Below, one piece after another: positions 24,814 to 33,157 of a stretch of 64,000 nt of DNA. The notes below the pieces were generated by a model, which saw only the letters and a program-made list of their open reading frames with translations, made no database searches and was not told the DNA's origin. Source of the DNA: Nioella ostreopsis. GTDB taxonomy: Bacteria > Pseudomonadota > Alphaproteobacteria > Rhodobacterales > Rhodobacteraceae. Position numbers and translations under genes: made by a program. Each line of letters starts with the position of its first letter. Position 1 is the stretch's first letter. Where the stretch lies: NCBI RefSeq assembly GCF_004000255.1, contig NZ_RCIQ01000010.1, positions 1-64,000 on the forward strand, written 5' to 3'.

Positions 24814-26265
24814 ATGACCGAGACAAAGCTGAATTACATCGCCGGGGACTGGGTGTCGGGGAGTTCCGAGATCGAGAACCGCAACCCGTCGGATCTGAGC
24901 GACCTTGTCGGCCTGTTCACCCAAGCCAGCGCTTCGCAGCTTGACGACGCGCTGGAGGCCGCCACCCGCGCGCAGGCGGAATGGGCTGCCTACGGGATGG
25001 AACGCAAGCAGGCCGTGCTGATGAATATCGGCAATGAGCTGATGGCACGCGCCGAGGAGCTTGGCACGCTGCTGTCCCGCGAGGAAGGCAAGCCGCTGGC
25101 CGAGGGCAAGGGCGAGGTCTACCGCGCCGGGCAGTTCTTCACCTACTACGCGGCCGAATGCCTGCGGCAACTGGGCGAGAATGCCGACAGCGTGCGCGCG
25201 GGGGTGGAGATCGACGTGCGCCGCGAACCTGTGGGCGTCGTGGCGGTGATTTCCCCTTGGAACTTCCCGACCGCGACGGCGAGTTGGAAGATCGCACCGG
25301 CGCTCTGCTACGGCAACGCCGTGATCTGGAAGCCTGCCAACGCGACCCCCGCCAGCGCCGTCGCGCTGACCGAGATCATCAGCCGCCAGGACATCCCGAA
25401 GGGGCTCTTCAACCTTGTCATGGGCGCAGGCCGCGACGTGGGTCAGCGGCTGGTGGAAAGCCCGCGCATTAACGCCATTTCCTTCACCGGATCGGTCCCC
25501 GTGGGGCGCGGCATCGCCATGGCTGCGGTGCAGAACTTTACCAAGATCCAGGCCGAGATGGGGTCGAAGAACGCGCTCGCCGTGATGGATGACGCCGATC
25601 TGGACCTTGCTGTAACGCTGGCCCTTGGCGGCGCCTTCGGCGGCACCGGACAGAAATGCACCGCGTCCTCGCGGCTGGTGGTGCATGAGGGCATCCACGA
25701 TGCCTTTGTCGAAAAACTGGTGGCGGGCGCGAAGGCGATGAAAGTCGGTCATGCGCTGGCCGCTGGCACCCAGATGGGACCTGTCGTCAGCCAGCAGCAG
25801 CTGGACGAAAACCTCGCCTATGTGGAGCTTGGCACATCCGAGGGCGCAGAACTGGCCTGCGGCGGCCAGCGCCTCAACATGGAAACCGAGGGCTACTACA
25901 TGTCCCCCGGCGTGTTCCTGAACACGACGAACGCCATGCGCATCAACCGCGAGGAAATGTTCGCGCCGCTCACCTCCGTAATCAAGGTGGGCAGCTATGA
26001 CGAGGCGCTGGCGACGGTCAACGACACCAATTTCGGCCTGACCTCGGGCATCGTCACCCGCTCCATCGCGCGGGCCACCCATTTCCGCCGCAACGCCCGC
26101 ACCGGCGTGGTCACCGTCAACCTGCCCACGGCGGGCACCGACTATCACGTCCCCTTCGGCGGACGCGGCGACAGCAGCTACGGCCCGCGCGAACAGGGCC
26201 GCACGGCGGCGGAATTCTACACCACCGTGAAGACCGCCTATATCTCTGCGGGGGCACCGGAATGA
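24814..26265 (+). CDS. NAD(P)-dependent aldehyde dehydrogenase (semialdehyde dehydrogenase type)
   Basis: A 483-aa ALDH of normal length. The cofactor domain has ISPWNFPTATASWKIAPAL (about residues 146-164) with KPAN, the catalytic Glu is in EMGSKNAL (near 250) and the nucleophile Cys is in GGTGQKCTASSR (near 284). The sequence is closest in style to alpha-ketoglutaric semialdehyde or succinate-type semialdehyde dehydrogenases. It overlaps the M19 dipeptidase gene by 4 bp and precedes a BCCT transporter, so it probably oxidises an aldehyde derived from the imported amine-type substrate. Confidence 0.9.
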   Translation: MTETKLNYIAGDWVSGSSEIENRNPSDLSDLVGLFTQASASQLDDALEAATRAQAEWAAYGMERKQAVLMNIGNELMARAEELGTLLSREEGKPLAEGKGEVYRAGQFFTYYAAECLRQLGENADSVRAGVEIDVRREPVGVVAVISPWNFPTATASWKIAPALCYGNAVIWKPANATPASAVALTEIISRQDIPKGLFNLVMGAGRDVGQRLVESPRINAISFTGSVPVGRGIAMAAVQNFTKIQAEMGSKNALAVMDDADLDLAVTLALGGAFGGTGQKCTASSRLVVHEGIHDAFVEKLVAGAKAMKVGHALAAGTQMGPVVSQQQLDENLAYVELGTSEGAELACGGQRLNMETEGYYMSPGVFLNTTNAMRINREEMFAPLTSVIKVGSYDEALATVNDTNFGLTSGIVTRSIARATHFRRNARTGVVTVNLPTAGTDYHVPFGGRGDSSYGPREQGRTAAEFYTTVKTAYISAGAPE

Positions 26266-27239
26266 CCTATCGCATCGACTGCCTGCAATACGCCAACTGG
26301 TCTGAAAAGATCTTCCGCCAGATGCGCGAGGGCGGCGTGGACGCGGTCCATGTCACCATCGCCTATCACGAGAATTTCCGCGAAACCGTGCTGAACGTGG
26401 AGAAGTGGAACCGCTGGTTCGAACAGTTCCCGGACCTGATCTTTCACGGGCAGTGGGCCAGCGACGTTGAAAAGGCGCGCGAGACGGGCCGAACCGCGAT
26501 CTTCTTCGGCTTCCAGAACCCTTCTCCGATCGAAGACGATATCGGCCTCGTGGAGGTCTGGCACAAGCTTGGCGCACGGTTCATGCAGCTTTCCTACAAC
26601 AACCAGTCGCTTCTGGCGACGGGCTGCTATGAGGCGGTAGATCCCGGCATCACCCGCATGGGCAAGCAGGTCATCAAGGAGATGAACCGCGTGGGGCTGG
26701 TCATCGACATGAGCCACAGCGCCGACCGTTCCACCATCGAAGCAGCCGAGATCAGCACCCGGCCCATCACGATCACCCATGCCAACCTGCATAGCTGGCA
26801 GCCTGCGCTTCGCAACAAGCGTGACGACGTGGTGCGTGCCGTCACCGAAAACGGCGGCATGATGGGCTTCTCGCTCTATCCCCATCACCTCAAGGACAAG
26901 ACCGCCTGCACGCTGGACAGCTTCTGTTCGATGGTGGCGGAGGCTGCCGACAAGTTCGGGGTGGAGCATTTCGGCATCGGCAGCGACCTTTGTCAGGATC
27001 AGCCCGACAGCGTCGTGGAATGGATGCGCGTGGGCCGCTGGTCGAAGGAGATCGACTATGGCGAGGGCAGCGCATCCGCGCCCGGCTTCCCGCCCATGCC
27101 CGACTGGTTCGGCGACAACCGCGATTTCGGCAATATCGAAACGGGCCTTCGCGCCAAGGGCTTCAGCGACGCAGAGGTCGCGGGGCTGATGGGCGGCAAC
27201 TGGCACCGGTTCTTCAAGGAAAACTTCACCCCGGCCTGA
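26262..27239 (+). CDS. Membrane dipeptidase (M19, renal dipeptidase) family homologue, atypical
   Basis: A 325-aa cytosolic TIM-barrel protein of the M19/amidohydrolase family. Recognisable elements are IDMSHSADRS (His152), ITHANLHS (His173) and FGIGSDLCQDQ (Asp242), matching the second half of the metal site. The N-terminal His-x-Asp motif of classical M19 enzymes is absent (it reads RIDCLQYAN). The bridging Glu is replaced in GFQNPSP (residues 83-89). It has no signal peptide. It is coupled to the aldehyde dehydrogenase and followed by a BCCT transporter, so it may act on a small amide or betaine-related compound rather than a dipeptide. Confidence 0.82.
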   Translation: MTYRIDCLQYANWSEKIFRQMREGGVDAVHVTIAYHENFRETVLNVEKWNRWFEQFPDLIFHGQWASDVEKARETGRTAIFFGFQNPSPIEDDIGLVEVWHKLGARFMQLSYNNQSLLATGCYEAVDPGITRMGKQVIKEMNRVGLVIDMSHSADRSTIEAAEISTRPITITHANLHSWQPALRNKRDDVVRAVTENGGMMGFSLYPHHLKDKTACTLDSFCSMVAEAADKFGVEHFGIGSDLCQDQPDSVVEWMRVGRWSKEIDYGEGSASAPGFPPMPDWFGDNRDFGNIETGLRAKGFSDAEVAGLMGGNWHRFFKENFTPA

Positions 27240-27309
27240 TGGCCGGACTGCGCCCGCGCCGCGTGCTTCGCGGTAAAGGCACCTCAGGTTATTCGCGAGG
27301 GAGGACAGA

Positions 27310-28857
27310 ATGACCGACATCACCGCTCCACAGACCGCCAGCAGCGGGTTGGGGCATATCAACAAGCCGCTTTTTGTCATCACCGGCGGCTTTATCGCGA
27401 TCTTCTGCCTGATCGCACTTTTCGACATCGACCTGCTGTCGAGCCTTGTCGATACCGGCTTTGCCTGGTCGGCCCGCTTCTTTGGGCTCTACTGGCAGAT
27501 CCTGTTGCTCGCCACTTTCGTGATCGGCCTCGTGCTGATCGTCCTTCCCGGTGGCAAGGCCCTGATGGGTGGCCTGACTGCGCCTGAATTCCCCGTATTC
27601 CAGTGGGGCGCCATGATCATGTGCACGCTTCTGGCGGGCGGCGGCGTCTTCTGGGCGGCGGGAGAGCCGATGGCGCATTTCCTCTACTCCCCGCCCCATT
27701 TCGGCGGCGAGGGCGGCACGGCGGCGGATGTGGCGCCTGCCATGGCGCAGTCCTTCATGCATTGGGGGTTCCTGGCCTGGGCGATCCTGGGCGCGCTGAC
27801 CACGGTCATGCTGATGCATTACCACTATGAAAAGGGTTTGCCGCTGGCCCCGCGCACGCTGCTTTACCCGCTCTTTGGTGATCGCGCGATCAATGGCCCT
27901 ATCGGGCTGATTGCCGATGCCTCCTGCATCATCGCGGTTGTGGCGGGAACCGTTGGCCCCATCGGCTTTCTGGGCCTGCAGGTCAGCTACGGCCTGAACG
28001 CACTCTTTGGCATCCCGGACAGCTTCGCCACGCAGGCCGCGGTGATCCTTGGTCTTGTCGCACTCTATACCGCGTCGGCCATGTCGGGTCTGTCCAAGGG
28101 CATCCAGATCCTGAGCCGCTTCAACGTGATCCTGGCAGGCGCGCTTCTGGCCTTCATGCTGATCGCGGGCCCCACCGGCTTCATCTTCCAGAGCTTCTTT
28201 GGCGGCTTCACCACCTACATCACCGACTTCATCCCGATGGCGATGCATCGCGGCGATGCGGGGCTCTTCGGTGACGCGGGCTGGCTCGGCTGGTGGACGG
28301 TGTTCTTCTGGGGCTGGTTCCTGGGCTACGGGCCGCTGATGGCGATGTTCATCGCCCGCGTCAGCCGGGGCCGCTCGATCCGGTCCATCGTGATCATGCT
28401 GGCGATCATTGCCCCCATCGTGACCAATTTCTGGTTCACCATCGTGGGCGGCACCGGTCTGTGGTTCGAGTTGGAGACCCCTGGGTCCGTCTCAACCGCG
28501 TTCGAGGGCTTCAACCTGCCTGCCGCGCTGCTGGCCATTACCCAGCAACTGCCCATGGGCTTCATCGTATCTGTCCTGTTCCTGATCCTGACCACGGTCT
28601 TCGTGGCCACCACGGGCGACTCGATGACCTATGTGATCTCGGTCGCCATGTCGAACGAGGACAAGCCCGCCCTGCCCGTCCGCGTCTTCTGGGGCGTGGC
28701 CATGGGGGTAATGGCGCTGATCCTGATCTACACAGGCTCGGGCACCATCGGAAAGCTGCAAAGCTTCATCGTCGTCACCGCTGTACCGGTGTCGCTGGTG
28801 CTGCTGCCCTCGCTTTGGGACGCGCTCCGGATCACGCTGGCCAAAGGGCGCATCTGA
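27310..28857 (+). CDS. BCCT-family transporter (betaine/choline/carnitine type)
   Basis: A 515-aa protein with about 12 membrane segments. The TM3/4 region reads GGGVFWAAGEPMAHFLYSPP and the TM8 hallmark reads WWTVFFWGWFLGYGPL followed by MFIARVSRGRSIR. This is the BCCT signature, but two of the usual Trp box positions are Phe and Tyr. BCCT proteins import quaternary-ammonium or sulfonium compounds with Na+ or H+. GGGAGGA precedes the start. It sits between the M19-like gene and two genes of unknown function, probably one operon whose substrate enters here. Confidence 0.92.
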   Translation: MTDITAPQTASSGLGHINKPLFVITGGFIAIFCLIALFDIDLLSSLVDTGFAWSARFFGLYWQILLLATFVIGLVLIVLPGGKALMGGLTAPEFPVFQWGAMIMCTLLAGGGVFWAAGEPMAHFLYSPPHFGGEGGTAADVAPAMAQSFMHWGFLAWAILGALTTVMLMHYHYEKGLPLAPRTLLYPLFGDRAINGPIGLIADASCIIAVVAGTVGPIGFLGLQVSYGLNALFGIPDSFATQAAVILGLVALYTASAMSGLSKGIQILSRFNVILAGALLAFMLIAGPTGFIFQSFFGGFTTYITDFIPMAMHRGDAGLFGDAGWLGWWTVFFWGWFLGYGPLMAMFIARVSRGRSIRSIVIMLAIIAPIVTNFWFTIVGGTGLWFELETPGSVSTAFEGFNLPAALLAITQQLPMGFIVSVLFLILTTVFVATTGDSMTYVISVAMSNEDKPALPVRVFWGVAMGVMALILIYTGSGTIGKLQSFIVVTAVPVSLVLLPSLWDALRITLAKGRI

Positions 28858-28867
28858 CGTAGCACCC

Positions 28868-28893
28868 GGCGGCCCTGACAGATTGGGGCCGCC
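28868..28893 (+). promoter_or_regulatory. Intercistronic hairpin after the BCCT gene
   Basis: GGCGGCCC (28868-28875) pairs with GGGCCGCC (28886-28893). It lies 11 bp after the BCCT stop with no T-run, so it is more likely mRNA-stabilising than terminating. Confidence 0.4.
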
Positions 28894-28927
28894 ACCACAG
28901 AACCACTCACGGGACGGAGGACCCCAT

Positions 28928-30622
28928 ATGACCCAGCCACGCACCGCCACCATCGCCCCGCGCGACCCGAACACGGTGATGACCCTGGCGCGCATGGGGT
29001 CCTTCCACCAGTGCCGCCTGTCCTTCATGCGAGTGCTGCTGCGCCGCCTGAAAGCCGAGAACTGGCGGTTTGAACGCCGTGAGTTCGAGATTGACGGTAA
29101 GGGGGTCGGCCACGCCGTTTACACCGCACACGGCCCCGATCACAGCTATTCGCTGGTCGCCTTCGCCAATGATCTGCCGCCCGAAAAGCGCTCCGACCGG
29201 GTGATCGCCACCGAATGGGACGCGACCTTCACGCTCTATGATGGCATTCCGGACCGGGCGGAAATCGAACGCCTGCGCGCAAACATCCCGCTGCAAGAGG
29301 CCGGTCGCGTGGATGACAATTCCCTCTCGGTCAGCCGCGCCAACCGCTCCGTGCGGCTCTGGGATCACGTGGTTGAGGCGCTGGCCGCTGGCCAGCAACC
29401 GGACGAGGCCCGCATCGCGGATGTGGGCTACCTGATGCGCACGACGGCAGTTTACGGCTCCGGCAAACTGGGCGCGGCGGATCGGGAAAAGACCGCCCAT
29501 AGGCCCGAGTTTCACGCCCCGTTCCAGATCGAGATGCTGAGCGTCTTCCTGACCCGCGCCTTCGTGATGGACCTTGTGGAACACATGGCGAGGATGCGCG
29601 CGCCGGACAGTGCCGTGCCGCTGGCCCCCGCGCTCCGCCGCCGCTTCGGGATCGGCAATTCCACCGGGCTCGGCATTGCGCCCTATCTGATCAACCACCC
29701 GGTCCTGCTGAACAACTGGATTGCCGCGCGGGAGGCGGCCCTGGCGCGTGTAAGGTCGCTGCCCTCCGCTCTGCCCGGTACCGCAGAGGCTGTCCGCAGC
29801 TTCGCCCGCCGCGCCCAGATCAACGCGCTGGACTGGCATTCCGACCATCCGATCCAGCAGCGGAAACTGGAGGATCTGCGCCGGGATATGGACGCCCTTG
29901 TTGCCCATCTGAACGCCGCCGACCTGACCGGCGCGCAGCCCTGGAACGCGCTGTGGCAATGGGGCGAGGCCAACCTGACGCTGGAGGGGCAGGAACAGTT
30001 AGTCTCGCTCCTGCTGGAACCCCATGACGATCTTGTGGATGACCTCGCCGCTGCCATGGCCGCCGATGAAACCACGCCGACCCGCATCGAGGGCACCATG
30101 CCGCTGGATGTGTTCCGCGCCCATGTCGAAGACATCTATGCTTGGGCACTGACCATCGACTGGACCGCGCAGGCCGCGCAGGAAAATGTCTGGTACACCT
30201 CCGAGGAGAAGCTGGAACCGCGCCTTGGCGACCGCTACGCCGAACCGGTGGAACCCTATGAACTGCCGCTCTGCCCCGGTCGCGATGCGGCCAGGATGCA
30301 TAACGATCTGCTGGCCAGCGATGCCGGGACCGTGGCCCGCTTCCTGATGGACCACCCCGAGCATCGCCATATCGCCCGCCGCGCTCAGATCGCCGCGCGC
30401 TTCCCCTATGCCGAGATCCGCGACAATACCATCGGTGCGGGCCTGCTGCCCATTGATCTGTTGCGCGCCAAGCTGGCCTTCTTTGGGGCTGTGCATTTCG
30501 ACCCGAGGTCCGACCGGTGGGTGCGTATCAACATGTATCAGCACGCGCCCTTCCCTGCCGATCTGGCGGAGGGTGACGCCGATGACTGGACCTTTCCCCC
30601 GGTAGAGGAGGCCGCCCAATGA
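28928..30622 (+). CDS. Unrecognised 564-aa protein coupled to DUF3726
   Basis: A large soluble protein with no family that I recognise. The start at 28928 is supported by GGAGG 7 bp upstream. It is rich in Arg, Asp and Trp, with no signal peptide or membrane segment and no nucleotide-binding motif. Segments that look conserved are GSFHQCRLSFMRVLLRRL (about residues 21-38), a middle FGIGNSTGLGIAPYLINHP (about 242-260) and the C-terminal NMYQHAPFP. The FGIGNSTGLG loop is suggestive of a ligand-binding turn. It overlaps the DUF3726 gene by 4 bp, so the two probably form a complex or successive steps for the BCCT substrate. Confidence 0.85.
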   Translation: MTQPRTATIAPRDPNTVMTLARMGSFHQCRLSFMRVLLRRLKAENWRFERREFEIDGKGVGHAVYTAHGPDHSYSLVAFANDLPPEKRSDRVIATEWDATFTLYDGIPDRAEIERLRANIPLQEAGRVDDNSLSVSRANRSVRLWDHVVEALAAGQQPDEARIADVGYLMRTTAVYGSGKLGAADREKTAHRPEFHAPFQIEMLSVFLTRAFVMDLVEHMARMRAPDSAVPLAPALRRRFGIGNSTGLGIAPYLINHPVLLNNWIAAREAALARVRSLPSALPGTAEAVRSFARRAQINALDWHSDHPIQQRKLEDLRRDMDALVAHLNAADLTGAQPWNALWQWGEANLTLEGQEQLVSLLLEPHDDLVDDLAAAMAADETTPTRIEGTMPLDVFRAHVEDIYAWALTIDWTAQAAQENVWYTSEEKLEPRLGDRYAEPVEPYELPLCPGRDAARMHNDLLASDAGTVARFLMDHPEHRHIARRAQIAARFPYAEIRDNTIGAGLLPIDLLRAKLAFFGAVHFDPRSDRWVRINMYQHAPFPADLAEGDADDWTFPPVEEAAQ

Positions 30623-31254
30623 CATGGTCCCTGAACGAGATCGAAGCCCTGTCCCGTAAAGCCGCCCGTGGCGCGGGATATTCCTGGGGTCTGGCCGAGG
30701 ACGCGGGCCGCGCTGTGCGCTGGCTGGAGGCGCGGGGATTGCTGGGCGCAGAGACACTGGCCGACCACCTGAAGCGTGTGGACGGTCAGGACCTTGGTGC
30801 CTTTACCCCCGATGCCGACAGCTGGACCGCCCCCGGCGGCACCGCCTGTCCGATCCTGGCTGGCACGATGCTGGCCGACGGCATGGCCGGGTCCGGCTCT
30901 GACCCGCTCGTCTTGTCTAATATGGCAAGTCCGCTGCTGCTGTTGCCGTTCCTGTCCTGGATGGCAAGTGCTCAGGGACGGACGGTCGGAATTGCGGTCT
31001 CTGATACGGCGGTCACCCTGTCCCCCGAGGGAACCCTGTTTCAAACGAAAGGCATTCCTTCGCCCGCCTCTGCGCCCGTGACCCTGCGGTTCGGCGTCGA
31101 TCCGGCAGGGGACCCCGTGGCTGAGGGGCTGCGCTCCGCATGTTCGGCGGACACCGTAGCGGCCCTCAACATCTTTGCGCATCGCACCTATGCGCCCGCG
31201 ACCGAGGAAAGCCGCCTTGCCGGGGCGGGCGCGGGGCTGACCGACAACGACTGA
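30619..31254 (+). CDS. DUF3726 family protein
   Basis: A 211-aa protein matching my memory of DUF3726: MTWSLNEIEALSRKAARGAGYSWG at the start (conserved SLNEIE and ARGAG...WG), a Gly-rich centre and NIFAHRTYAPATEESR at the end, where the YAPATE motif is diagnostic. No function is established. It is coupled to the 564-aa unknown gene and lies in the BCCT/M19/aldehyde dehydrogenase operon; a catalytic subunit or assembly role is open. Confidence 0.8.
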   Translation: MTWSLNEIEALSRKAARGAGYSWGLAEDAGRAVRWLEARGLLGAETLADHLKRVDGQDLGAFTPDADSWTAPGGTACPILAGTMLADGMAGSGSDPLVLSNMASPLLLLPFLSWMASAQGRTVGIAVSDTAVTLSPEGTLFQTKGIPSPASAPVTLRFGVDPAGDPVAEGLRSACSADTVAALNIFAHRTYAPATEESRLAGAGAGLTDND

Positions 31255-31328
31255 CGCCCTGCATTGCCAAGCGGGGTGACGCGGCCTTAGGGTCGGGCTA
31301 CCCCCGGCCCCACGCAGGCACGCGCGTC

Positions 31329-32222
31329 ATGAAAGCCCGACTGAATCTCGACCAGCTGCACACCTTCCTCGCCGTTGTGCGCATGGGCGGCATCCGCAAG
31401 GCGGCCGAGGTTCTGAACATCACCCAACCGGCGGTCACGACGCGGATCAAGAACCTGGAAGCCTCGCTCGGGGCGGAGCTCTTTGAACGCACCGCCAATG
31501 GCGTGCGCCTGACAAAACGCGGCGATCTGCTGGTGCAATATGCCGAACAGATGGAACAACTGGCCGAACGCGTGGGCCGCGACGTGATGGACCCGGCGGG
31601 CGTCGAAGGCCACCTGCGCCTTGGCGTGTCTGAAACCATCGCCCAATGCTGGCTGCCGGAATTCGTCGCGGCCCTGCACCACCGCTATCCAACGCTCGAT
31701 ATCGAGATCAACGTGGATATCTCGATGAACCTGCGCGCCGATCTGCTGAACCGGGAGATCGACCTGGCCATCCTGCTTGGCCCGATCTCGGAGTATTCCG
31801 TCGACAATGTGGACCTGCCCGCCTTTGACCTTGCCTGGTACTGCGCGGCAGAGGCCGAGGTTCCCCCGGAAGGCCCTGCCGGGTTCTTGCTGAAACCTGT
31901 CATCACCTATGCCCGCAACACGCGGCCCTTTCGGGAGCTGAAGGCAGAACTGGCCGCGCGGGTCGGGCCGCAGGTGTCGACCTTTCCCTCCTCATCGTTG
32001 TCGGCCTGCTTCCGGCTGGTCGAGGCGGGCCTGGGTGTCGCCGCCCTGCCCCGCACCCTCGGCACCCCGATGGTCACCGCAGGCCGCATCCGCGAGTTCG
32101 ACCCCGGATGGGTGCCAAGCCCGCTGCGCTTCACGGCGTCCTTCCTGGGCGAACCCAAGAGCCATATCGTGGAAACCGCGGCCCATATCGCGCAGAATGT
32201 GGCGCGGAACTTTGCCAAGTGA
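31329..32222 (+). CDS. LysR-family transcriptional regulator
   Basis: A 297-aa protein. The HTH is LDQLHTFLAVVRMGGIRKAAEVLNITQPAVTTRIKNLE region (KAAEVLNITQPAVTTRI at about residues 23-39), followed by an effector-binding domain. ATG 31329 is the natural start because the HTH begins within ten residues. A perfect inverted repeat overlaps its stop codon and precedes the DUF1445/TRAP/oxoprolinase genes, which it probably controls. Confidence 0.9.
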   Translation: MKARLNLDQLHTFLAVVRMGGIRKAAEVLNITQPAVTTRIKNLEASLGAELFERTANGVRLTKRGDLLVQYAEQMEQLAERVGRDVMDPAGVEGHLRLGVSETIAQCWLPEFVAALHHRYPTLDIEINVDISMNLRADLLNREIDLAILLGPISEYSVDNVDLPAFDLAWYCAAEAEVPPEGPAGFLLKPVITYARNTRPFRELKAELAARVGPQVSTFPSSSLSACFRLVEAGLGVAALPRTLGTPMVTAGRIREFDPGWVPSPLRFTASFLGEPKSHIVETAAHIAQNVARNFAK

Positions 32223-32240
32223 TCAAAATTTCTGATCACT
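32218..32240 (+). promoter_or_regulatory. Perfect 8-bp inverted repeat, candidate LysR operator
   Basis: AGTGATCA (32218-32225) and TGATCACT (32233-32240) are separated by 7 bp. The repeat overlaps the LysR stop codon and lies about 72 bp before the DUF1445 start. Position and symmetry suit a LysR or other dimeric regulator site. A weak terminator hairpin is the alternative. Confidence 0.5.
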
Positions 32241-32311
32241 ATTTCAAAAATCATTCAATTTGATCTTATCGCATCAGCTTTCGATACTTCCTCCAACTGG
32301 AGGACCCGACC

Positions 32312-33136
32312 TTGAAAACGACTCATGGCCTGCTGAAACACAAATCCCTGCCCGAGATACGGGCCGCGATCCGGGCGGGAAACTACACCTCCCACACGGC
32401 TGGTCTGGGGGGCGGATATCTTCAAGCCAACCTTGCGATCATGCCAGAGGCCTATGCGCTCGATTTCATGCGGTTCTGCCAGCGCAACCCCAAGCCCTGC
32501 CCGCTGGTGGGAGTCTCCGACACCGGCAACCCGATGCTGACAACGCTTGGCCATGATCTGGACCTTCGAACGGACGTGCCCGCCTACAACATCTATCGTG
32601 ATGGGCAGCTCAGCGGCTCCACCACCGACATCTCTGACATCTGGACAGATGACCTCGTCGGTTTCGCCCTCGGCTGTTCCTTCACCTTCGAGCAAGCGTT
32701 GCAGGCCGAGGGCATCGCGATGTGGCATATCGACAATGACCGCACCGTGCCGATGTTTCGCTCCTCCATCCAGACCGTGCCCGCGGGCCCCTTCGGCGGG
32801 GCCATGGTGGTCAGCATGCGCGCGATCCCGGAGGATCAGCTGGCCCGCACCATCGAGGTGTCGGGCCGCTACCCGCTCGGCCATGGCGCGCCGGTTCATT
32901 GGGGCGATCCGGCGGAGATTGGCATCGCGGATGTGACCCGCCCGGAATGGGGCGATCCCGCCCCGGTGCCGCCGGGCCATATCCCCACCTTCTGGGCCTG
33001 TGGCGTGACCCCGCAAGTGGCCGTCACCCGCGCGAAACTGCCGCTCTGCATCACCCATAAGCCAGGGCACATGCTGATCACCGATGTGCCCGACGACGCG
33101 GAATTCCCGGTGATTTCCTCAGAACAAAACAGCTAA
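32312..33136 (+). CDS. DUF1445 putative hydro-lyase / D-glutamate cyclase family
   Basis: A 274-aa cytosolic protein of the DUF1445 family. Landmarks are the N-terminal GLGGGYLQANLAIMP, DFMRFCQRNPKPCPLVG, a central ALGCSFTFEQAL with a Cys, and the C-terminal FWACGVTPQVA and ITHKPGHMLITDVPD. The family includes D-glutamate cyclase, which forms 5-oxo-D-proline from D-glutamate. It is the first gene of a run with a TRAP transporter and a 5-oxoprolinase-type enzyme, which strengthens that assignment. GGAG sits about 12 bp upstream of the start. Confidence 0.85.
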   Translation: MKTTHGLLKHKSLPEIRAAIRAGNYTSHTAGLGGGYLQANLAIMPEAYALDFMRFCQRNPKPCPLVGVSDTGNPMLTTLGHDLDLRTDVPAYNIYRDGQLSGSTTDISDIWTDDLVGFALGCSFTFEQALQAEGIAMWHIDNDRTVPMFRSSIQTVPAGPFGGAMVVSMRAIPEDQLARTIEVSGRYPLGHGAPVHWGDPAEIGIADVTRPEWGDPAPVPPGHIPTFWACGVTPQVAVTRAKLPLCITHKPGHMLITDVPDDAEFPVISSEQNS

Positions 33137-33157
33137 CATCCAACAAGGAGAGACGAG

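Noticed and set aside
24766-26148. A 460-codon open frame antisense to the aldehyde dehydrogenase gene
   Set aside because: No recognisable domain and it covers a well-conserved aldehyde dehydrogenase with all catalytic motifs.
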